From the NCBI GenBank assembly GCA_025356735.1, contig JANXRT010000033.1:1-6375 (forward strand): 6,375 nt of DNA, read 5' to 3'. Made by a program: the position numbers and the translations under genes. Shown one piece after another: positions 1 through 4,784 of the stretch. This DNA comes from Acetobacteraceae bacterium. Its GTDB lineage: Bacteria > Pseudomonadota > Alphaproteobacteria > Acetobacterales > Acetobacteraceae. The notes beneath the pieces are model-generated. The model was not told the DNA's origin and did not search any database. It saw only the letters and a list, made by a program, of their open reading frames with translations. Every line of letters begins with the position of its first letter. Position 1 is the stretch's first letter.

Positions 1-44
1 CCAACCCGCACCCGCGACGATCGTTCCCCGAACCTGAACGCCAG

Positions 45-65
45 ATGAAAATGCGCTGTTTTCAT
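45..65. promoter_or_regulatory. Perfect 7-bp inverted repeat in leader, possible operator
   Basis: ATGAAAA (45-51) and TTTTCAT (59-65) are exact reverse complements separated by the 7-nt spacer TGCGCTG, giving a symmetric 21-bp element about 113 nt before the amidohydrolase start. The size and symmetry suit a dimeric regulator binding adjacent turns of DNA. No T-run follows the right arm, so a rho-independent terminator is unlikely. The 1-178 leader has about 52% GC over 61-180, lower than the coding DNA, as promoter regions often are, but I could not pick out a convincing -35/-10 pair. A chance AT-rich palindrome remains possible. Confidence 0.3.
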
Positions 66-178
66 TGGTGATGCAATGCTTTGCGCTTTGCCAGGCTGGC
101 CCAAACAACACACGTATCCCGCCTGTAGGAAATGTGCTCGATTAGCCTCTCTGCCACCAGCAATCATGAGACGTTCCC

Positions 179-1243
179 ATGACCTCGACCAAACCCGCCT
201 CCCATCCCGCGGCGGCTGTGCCGGCCAATCCGGCCGTGCGGCCGCAGTGGCTCGCGCTGCACACCGAGGCGGCGCTCGAGCCGGCGCTGCCGATCGTCGA
301 TCCGCACCACCATCTGTGGGACCGGCCGGGCTGGCGCTACCTGCTCGACGAGCTGCTGGCCGATACCAACAGCGGCCACAACATCGTCGGCACCGTGTTC
401 GTGCAGTGCCGCGCCTTCCACCGCGATCGCGGGCCGGAGGAGTTGCGCCCGGTCGGCGAGACCGAATTCGTCAACGGCATCGCGGCCATGGTGGCGAGCG
501 GCATCTACGGCCCGTCGCGGATCTGCGCCGGCATCGTCGGCACGGCCGACTTGCGCGCCGGCAAGAGCGTGCGGAGCGTATTGGAGGCGCACATCGTCGC
601 CGGCGGCGGACGTTTTCGCGGCATCCGCCACATCAGCGCCTGGGTCGATGACCCGGAGATCGTCCACCCCAACTACGCGCCACCGCCGGGAATGCTGGGC
701 GATGCCGAATTTCGAAATGGCTTCTCCCAGCTGGCACCACTCGGCCTGTCGTTCGACGCCTGGCTGTACCATCCGCAGATCGACGAGTTGACCGCGCTGG
801 CGCAGGCGTTCCCCGATACCAAGATCGTGCTCGACCATTGCGGCGGGCCGCTGGCGATCGGCGTTCATGCCGGCCAGCGCGATGCGATCTTTCCGAAGTG
901 GCAGGCCTCGATCCGGCTTCTGGCCAAATGCCCGAACGTGCACGTCAAGACCGGCGGGCTGGGCATGCGGATCAACGGCTACGATTTCCATGAGCAGGCC
1001 AACCCGCCGGGGTCGGCCGCGCTGGCGGCGGCGTGGAAGCCGTATATCGACACCTGCATCGAGGCGTTCGGCGCCTCGCGCTGCATGTTCGAGAGCAACT
1101 TTCCGGTCGACAAGGGCTCCTACAGCTATTCGATCTACTGGAACGCCTGCAAGCGGCTGGCATCGGGCGCCAGCGCCACCGACAAGGCCGATCTGTTCAG
1201 CCGGACGGCGGCACGGTTTTACCGGCTGGATCTGCCGGCATAG
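179..1243 (+). CDS. Amidohydrolase family protein (Amidohydro_2, COG3618-like TIM barrel)
   Basis: A 354-residue predicted cytoplasmic metal-dependent hydrolase with no signal peptide or membrane segment. After a short Ala/Pro-rich N-terminus comes the strand-1 metal motif VDPHHHLWD (residues 40-48, with the HxH pair H43/H45). Further candidate active-site histidines are H198 (WLYHPQ) and H220 (VLDHCGG). The C-terminal motif MFESNFPVDK (303-312) lies where many relatives have SDWP, so Asn307 stands at the usual metal/catalytic Asp position. Family members hydrolyse lactones or related C-O/C-N bonds, or decarboxylate; examples are sugar lactonases and 2-pyrone-4,6-dicarboxylate lactonase. The substrate here cannot be deduced. 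Start: an in-frame stop at 167-169 makes ATG 179 the earliest possible ATG, although the Shine-Dalgarno sequence is weak (GAG at 168-170, 8 nt away). It is followed 9 nt later by a hydroxyacid dehydrogenase, so the two are probably co-transcribed. The length is close to complete for the family. Confidence 0.88.
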   Translation: MTSTKPASHPAAAVPANPAVRPQWLALHTEAALEPALPIVDPHHHLWDRPGWRYLLDELLADTNSGHNIVGTVFVQCRAFHRDRGPEELRPVGETEFVNGIAAMVASGIYGPSRICAGIVGTADLRAGKSVRSVLEAHIVAGGGRFRGIRHISAWVDDPEIVHPNYAPPPGMLGDAEFRNGFSQLAPLGLSFDAWLYHPQIDELTALAQAFPDTKIVLDHCGGPLAIGVHAGQRDAIFPKWQASIRLLAKCPNVHVKTGGLGMRINGYDFHEQANPPGSAALAAAWKPYIDTCIEAFGASRCMFESNFPVDKGSYSYSIYWNACKRLASGASATDKADLFSRTAARFYRLDLPA

Positions 1244-1252
1244 GGGAAGAAA

Positions 1253-2131
1253 ATGAAAATCGGATTCATCGGCGTCGGCAACATGGGCGGCCCGATGTGC
1301 CGCAACATCATCAGGAACTCCAACCACGACGTGCTGGTATTCGACCTCGATCCGGCGGCGCTCAAGCGCTGTACCGATCTGGGTGCCGCCGCGGCCACCT
1401 CGGTCGCCGACGTGGCCTTCAAAGCCGACGTGGTGATCACCTCGCTGCCTATGCCGAAGCACGTCGAGGAGGTGGCGGGGCAGATCGCCGAGAGCGCCCG
1501 CGCGGGCACGGTGTATATCGACCTCAGCACCAACTCGCCCGCCGTCGCCCGGCGTGTGCACGCGATGCTGGCGGCCAAGGGCATCCCGATGCTGGAGGCG
1601 CCGGTCAGCGGCGGCACCCCGCGCGCCGAGGATGGCAGCATCGTTATCATGGTCGGCGGCGACGAGGCGGTCTGCGACGCGCAACGGCCGCTGTTCTCCA
1701 GCTTTTCGGGCGAAGTCGTGCATGTCGGCGGCGTCGGCAACGGCTCGATCGCCAAGCTGATCAACAACATGCTGGCTTTCTGCAACATGGCCGCCGCCGC
1801 CGAGGCGCTGATGCTGGGCGCACGCTCCGGCATCGACCTCAAGAAGCTCGACCAGGTGATCTCCAACGCCTCCGGCTACTCGTCCGGCTATCGTTCGATG
1901 TGCAACAAGGCCTTTGCCGGCGCGTTCGAGCCGACCTTCGCGCTCGACCTCGCCCACAAGGACCTGCGGCTGGCGCTGGAAATGGCCGACGAGCTCGGCA
2001 TGCCCGGCATGATTGCGCCCCAGGTGATGAGCCTGATGCGGATGGCCCGCGGCATGGGCCTGGGTGGCGCCGACACGGCGGCGATGATCCAGGTGTATGA
2101 GAAGGCGCTGGGCACCGAGGTGCGAGCCTGA
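1253..2131 (+). CDS. NAD(P)-dependent beta-hydroxyacid dehydrogenase (3-hydroxyisobutyrate dehydrogenase-like)
   Basis: A 292-residue cytosolic oxidoreductase of the 6-phosphogluconate dehydrogenase-like superfamily. The Rossmann domain begins at residue 2 with GFIGVGNMGGPM (GxGxxG at G7-G12). Asp31 ends the second strand (VFDLDP), which normally favours NAD+ over NADP+. The substrate-binding motif appears as EAPVSGGTP (115-123; relatives usually start it with Asp). The catalytic region GNGSIAKLINN places the essential lysine at K168 with N171/N172. The helical C-terminal domain contains LAHKDLRLALE (233-243) with the usual Lys-Asp pair, K236/D237. Family members oxidise 3-hydroxyisobutyrate, tartronate semialdehyde (in reverse) or similar beta-hydroxyacids. 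I cannot choose the substrate, so no gene symbol is given. The start is supported by GGGGAAGA (1243-1250), which overlaps the amidohydrolase stop codon and indicates tight coupling. The length matches the family's usual 290-300 residues. Confidence 0.92.
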   Translation: MKIGFIGVGNMGGPMCRNIIRNSNHDVLVFDLDPAALKRCTDLGAAAATSVADVAFKADVVITSLPMPKHVEEVAGQIAESARAGTVYIDLSTNSPAVARRVHAMLAAKGIPMLEAPVSGGTPRAEDGSIVIMVGGDEAVCDAQRPLFSSFSGEVVHVGGVGNGSIAKLINNMLAFCNMAAAAEALMLGARSGIDLKKLDQVISNASGYSSGYRSMCNKAFAGAFEPTFALDLAHKDLRLALEMADELGMPGMIAPQVMSLMRMARGMGLGGADTAAMIQVYEKALGTEVRA

Positions 2132-2178
2132 CCGCGCGCGTAAGCTTCCACTGGCATATGCCCGAGAATCTGTTAGTT

Positions 2179-2203
2179 TGTTCCTAGGTAACACCCAGGA
2201 ACA
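2179..2203. promoter_or_regulatory. Inverted repeat over the antitoxin ribosome-binding site, putative toxin-antitoxin operator
   Basis: TGTTCCT (2179-2185) and AGGAACA (2197-2203) are perfect reverse complements with an 11-nt spacer. The same stretch contains a near direct repeat, AGGTAACAC (2186-2194) and AGGAACAC (2197-2204), and the self-complementary hexamer CCTAGG (2183-2188). Ribbon-helix-helix antitoxins typically bind short repeated or palindromic sites in their own promoter region, so this is the natural operator candidate. The right arm includes the AGGA ribosome-binding site, so the repeat could alternatively act as an RNA hairpin that limits translation. A weak promoter guess just upstream (CTGGCA 2151-2156, 17 nt, TAGTTT 2174-2179) is not strong enough to list separately. 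Confidence 0.45.
2197..2200 (+). promoter_or_regulatory. Ribosome-binding site deciding the antitoxin start
   Basis: AGGA lies 10 nt before ATG 2211, a workable though slightly long Shine-Dalgarno spacing. It supports the 94-residue antitoxin over a longer reading from ATG 2097. That alternative would begin inside the upstream dehydrogenase gene and add 38 arginine-rich residues in front of the DNA-binding strand. Confidence 0.5.
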
Positions 2204-2210
2204 CTTTGTA

Positions 2211-2495
2211 ATGTCGGCTTCAGCAACCACGAGCGTCAAGCTTGACCCTGAAATTCGTGCCCGCGTGCAGCGTCTGGCCGCTTCACGCCGTCGCTCGGCG
2301 CATTGGATTTTGCTGGAGGCGGTCAGGCAGTATGTGGAGCGCGAGGAAACCCTTGAGAGCTTTCGGCGGGGGGCGATTGCTGCCTGGGACGATTATCAAT
2401 CCACCGGCTTGCACGTGACCGCGGCGGAAGCCGACACCTGGCTAGCTCGTCTGGAGGCGGGTGACGAGGTCGCGCCGCCAGAATGCCACGAGTAG
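2211..2495 (+). CDS. Ribbon-helix-helix (CopG-like) antitoxin of a type II toxin-antitoxin pair
   Basis: A 94-residue protein with the layout of an RHH antitoxin. A short N-terminal strand (TTSVKL, residues 6-11) would pair in a dimer and contact DNA. It is followed by helix A (about 13-26, PEIRARVQRLAASR) and helix B (about 29-46, SAHWILLEAVRQYVEREE). The acidic, Trp-containing C-terminal half (AAWDDYQSTGLHVTAAEADTWLARLEAGDE, about 57-86 with gaps in conservation) resembles the toxin-binding tail of COG3905-type antitoxins. Expected role: it binds and neutralises the toxin encoded next door and, with it, represses the shared promoter. Its stop codon lies 13 nt inside the toxin gene, so the two are translationally coupled. 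Start choice rests on AGGA at 2197-2200 and on the RHH strand normally lying near the N-terminus. The exact family name (ParD, RelB or StbD type) cannot be fixed by eye. Confidence 0.85.
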   Translation: MSASATTSVKLDPEIRARVQRLAASRRRSAHWILLEAVRQYVEREETLESFRRGAIAAWDDYQSTGLHVTAAEADTWLARLEAGDEVAPPECHE

Positions 2496-2773
2496 TCTGG
2501 ACCTCCGCGGCGCTACGAGACCTTGCCCGGCTACATTCATTCCTTGCGCCAAAGAACCCGGACGCCGCTCGCCGGGCGATTGCGATCATTCGACAGGGCG
2601 TGAAGTTGCTGAGCGAGCATCCGGAAGTGGGGCGGCCAGCAGAAACCATGCCGCTTGGATTTCGGGAGTGGCCAATCGGTTTCGGCGCGTATGCCTATCT
2701 CGCGCTTTACCGCCTCGACGGCTCGAACGTCGTCATTCTGGCCATTCGGCACGGACGCGAACTGGGTTACTGA
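2483..2773 (+). CDS. RelE/ParE-fold toxin
   Basis: A 96-residue protein typical in size and pattern for the RelE/ParE superfamily. It opens with VVWTSAALRDLARL (residues 4-17), a first strand running into a helix that carries the family's 'A..DL..I' spacing. A second helix (about 26-46, PDAARRAIAIIRQGVKLLSE) is followed by HPEVGRP (46-52), a common turn in ParE-like toxins. Three C-terminal strands end in VVILAIRHGRELGY (83-96), matching the IRHxRE-Y ending of the ParE-like branch. ParE toxins act on DNA gyrase and RelE toxins cleave mRNA in the ribosome. The ending favours ParE-like, but the target is not proven. ATG 2483 overlaps the antitoxin gene by 13 nt; the nearest purine-rich site is GAGG at 2466-2469, rather far away, so translation probably depends on coupling. 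Its 3' end overlaps the opposing VOC gene by 7 nt. Confidence 0.87.
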   Translation: MPRVVWTSAALRDLARLHSFLAPKNPDAARRAIAIIRQGVKLLSEHPEVGRPAETMPLGFREWPIGFGAYAYLALYRLDGSNVVILAIRHGRELGY

Positions 2774-3291
2774 GGGATTCGCCTTGGCGCTGCAGCCAGT
2801 AAGGCATCGAGGTCGAGCCGCCTGGTGAACATCGCAAGCTCTCCGGCACCATTACGCGGCCACTCGGCCTCCGCGCGATCCCGGTACAGTTCCACCCCAT
2901 TTCCATCCGGATCGCGAAGGTAGAGCGCCTCGCTCACGCCATGGTCGGAGGCGCCATCGAGCGGAACGCCGGCAGCGATCAGGCGTTGCAGCGCATCCGC
3001 CAGCTCGGCGCGATCCGGGTAGAGGATCGCCACATGGTAGAGGCCGGTGCTGCCCGGCGGCGGCGCGGTGCCGCCTTGGCTTTCCCACGTGTTGAGGCCG
3101 ATATGGTGGTGATAGCCGCCGGCGGAAACGAACGCCGCCTGGTTGCCGAGACGCTGGGTAATGCGAAAACCCAGCACCCCGACATAGAAGCCGAGCGCCC
3201 GGTCGAGGTCGGCGACTTTCAGATGAACATGGCCGATCCGGGCGCTCGCAGAGATCGGACGTGCCGGCGGAGCCTCCGTCGTGTTCGCCAT
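2767..3291 (-). CDS. VOC/glyoxalase-bleomycin resistance-dioxygenase superfamily enzyme
   Basis: A 174-residue protein with two beta-alpha-beta-beta-beta modules. Module 1 starts at RIGHVHLKVADLDRALGFY (from residue 18) and runs to YHHHIGLNTW (60-69). Module 2 starts at GLYHVAILYPD (83-93) and ends with LYLRDPDGNGVELYRDR (123-139). The expected metal ligands are visible: H21 at the start of module 1, H86 at the start of module 2 and E134 in the last strand, the 2-His-1-carboxylate arrangement of extradiol dioxygenases and related enzymes. The HHHIGLNTW motif resembles CatE-type catechol-2,3-dioxygenase-like proteins, but other VOC enzymes (glyoxalases, isomerases, epimerases, resistance proteins) share the fold, so the reaction is unassigned. 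Start ATG is preceded by a strong Shine-Dalgarno GGGAGG (complement of 3298-3303) with 6-nt spacing. It lies 40 nt after gltD on the same strand with no clear terminator between, so probably in the gltBD transcript. Its last 7 nt overlap the toxin gene on the other strand. Confidence 0.85.
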   Translation of the reverse strand: MANTTEAPPARPISASARIGHVHLKVADLDRALGFYVGVLGFRITQRLGNQAAFVSAGGYHHHIGLNTWESQGGTAPPPGSTGLYHVAILYPDRAELADALQRLIAAGVPLDGASDHGVSEALYLRDPDGNGVELYRDRAEAEWPRNGAGELAMFTRRLDLDALLAAAPRRIPQ

Positions 3292-3331
3292 CCTAAGCCT
3301 CCCGCTAATGCTTTAAGCGATGTTGCCGCGG

Positions 3332-4777
3332 TCACCGTGGCAGCGACGTGGTGCCCATCAGGAACTGATCGACTGATCTGGCGCACTGCCTTCCCTCGCG
3401 GATCGCCCACACCACCAGCGACTGGCCACGGCGCATGTCGCCGGCGGCGAACACCTTTTCCGACGAGGTGCGGTAGTCGGCCGTGTTGGCCAGGACGTTG
3501 CCGCGTGGATCGAGGTCGACGCCCAGGCTGTGCACGTTGTGCGGGCCGAGAAAGCCCATTGCCAGCAACACGAGATCGGCCTTGATGCGGTGCTCGCTGC
3601 CGGGGATTTCCTGCATTCCCATGCGGCCATCGGGACCCTTGCCCCATTCGACGCGGACGCACTCGATCGCCGCGACGCAACCATCAGCGCCGGTCACCTC
3701 CTTGGTCAGCACGGCCCAGTCGCGAACCACGCCGCCCTCGTCATGGGCCGGGGCGTGACGGAGTTTGGTCGGCCAGTTGGGCCAAGTCATGCCCTTGTCC
3801 TCGTGCTCCGGGGGCTTCGGCATCAGCTCGATCTGAGTGATCGATCTGGCGCCCTGGCGTGCCGCGGTGCCGATGCAGTCCGCACCGGTGTCGCCGCCGC
3901 CGATCACCACGACGTGCTTGCCGGCGGCCGAAATCCCGCCATCGGGCGCCGCCTGGTCCTCCGTGTCGCCGGCGCCGCGCTTGTTCTGCTGTGGCAGGTA
4001 GTCCATCGCGTAATGCACGCCGGGAAGCTCCCGGCCCGGCACGGTCAGGTCGCGCGGCAGCTCGGCGCCGCCCGACAGCACCACCGCGTCGTATTCGGAC
4101 TGCAGCTGCGCCAGGGTGATGTCCACTCCGACATTGACCGACACGCGAAAGTTCACGCCTTCGCCGGCCATCTGCTCGACGCGCCGGTCGATCAGGTGCT
4201 TTTCCATCTTGAAGTCGGGAATGCCGTAGCGCAGCAGGCCGCCGATGCGGTCGGCCTTCTCGAACAGGGTCACGTTGTGGCCGGCGCGGGCGAGCTGCTG
4301 GGCCGCCGCCATCCCGGCCGGGCCGGAGCCGACCACGGCGACATGCTTGCCGGTGTGGTGCGCGGGGCGTTGCGGGACGATCCAGCCCTCCTGCCACCCG
4401 CGATCGACGATGGCGCACTCAATCGTCTTGATCGTCACCGGGTTGTCGTCGATGTTCAGCGTGCAGGCGGCTTCGCACGGCGCCGGGCAGATGCGGCCCG
4501 TGAACTCCGGAAAATTGTTGGTCGAGTGGAGGTTGTCGAGCGCTACGCGCCACTGGTCCTGATAGACCAGGTTGTTCCAGTCGGGGATCTGGTTGTTGAC
4601 CGGGCAGCCCGAATGGCAGAACGGAATGCCGCAATCCATGCACCGCGCCGCCTGCTCGCGGACCTGCTCGGTGGCCAGCGGCTTGACGTATTCGTTCCAG
4701 TTGCGCACACGCGTTTCGGGTTTCTCGTAGCCGCGGTCCTGACGCCCGATTTCGAGGAAGCCGGTGATCTTTCCCAT
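3332..4777 (-). CDS. gltD: Glutamate synthase (NADPH) small/beta subunit
   Basis: A complete 481-residue GltD. It takes electrons from NADPH through FAD and passes them via iron-sulfur clusters to the large subunit, which makes glutamate from glutamine and 2-oxoglutarate. The N-terminal iron-sulfur region shows CMDCGIPFCHSGC (C46, C49, C54, C58) and GRICPAPCEAAC (C97, C101, C105). The FAD-binding Rossmann motif is VAVVGSGPAGMAAA (147-160, GxGxxG at G150-G155). The NADPH-binding motif is VVVIGGGDTGADC (289-301). The C-terminal FAD-contact motif is KVFAAGDMRRGQSLVVWAIREGR (441-463, written here only to locate G446/D447). All expected motifs are intact and the length is normal. It starts 7 nt after the gltB stop, and the AGGTAG serving as a weak ribosome-binding site overlaps that stop codon, indicating coupled translation with the large subunit. 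Confidence is high because the cysteine pattern, nucleotide motifs and gene order agree. Confidence 0.97.
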   Translation of the reverse strand: MGKITGFLEIGRQDRGYEKPETRVRNWNEYVKPLATEQVREQAARCMDCGIPFCHSGCPVNNQIPDWNNLVYQDQWRVALDNLHSTNNFPEFTGRICPAPCEAACTLNIDDNPVTIKTIECAIVDRGWQEGWIVPQRPAHHTGKHVAVVGSGPAGMAAAQQLARAGHNVTLFEKADRIGGLLRYGIPDFKMEKHLIDRRVEQMAGEGVNFRVSVNVGVDITLAQLQSEYDAVVLSGGAELPRDLTVPGRELPGVHYAMDYLPQQNKRGAGDTEDQAAPDGGISAAGKHVVVIGGGDTGADCIGTAARQGARSITQIELMPKPPEHEDKGMTWPNWPTKLRHAPAHDEGGVVRDWAVLTKEVTGADGCVAAIECVRVEWGKGPDGRMGMQEIPGSEHRIKADLVLLAMGFLGPHNVHSLGVDLDPRGNVLANTADYRTSSEKVFAAGDMRRGQSLVVWAIREGRQCARSVDQFLMGTTSLPR

Positions 4778-4784
4778 GTTCTAC

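Noticed and set aside
1..48. Possible tail of an upstream plus-strand gene (15 codons ending at TGA 46-48)
   Set aside because: All three plus frames are open for a short distance at the edge, and 15 codons are too few to choose one or to recognise a protein.
45..65. Inverted repeat read as a rho-independent terminator
   Set aside because: The stem is AT-rich and no T-run follows the right arm, so it was kept only as a possible operator.
2097..2210. Longer antitoxin start at ATG 2097
   Set aside because: It would add 38 arginine-rich residues encoded partly inside the dehydrogenase gene. ATG 2211 has AGGA upstream and places the RHH strand at the N-terminus as expected.
164..2239. A 691-codon open frame on the minus strand opposite the amidohydrolase and dehydrogenase genes
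   Set aside because: It is codon-aligned with both plus-strand genes, which share the same frame, and stays open because TTA, CTA and TCA codons are rare at this GC content. Its translation is rich in Arg/His/Asp with no recognisable domain, while the plus strand encodes two clear enzymes.
3292..3331. Terminator between gltD and the VOC gene
   Set aside because: Only a short bulged pairing (CGCTAA with TTAAGCG) is present and no T-run follows on the minus strand, so read-through is more likely.
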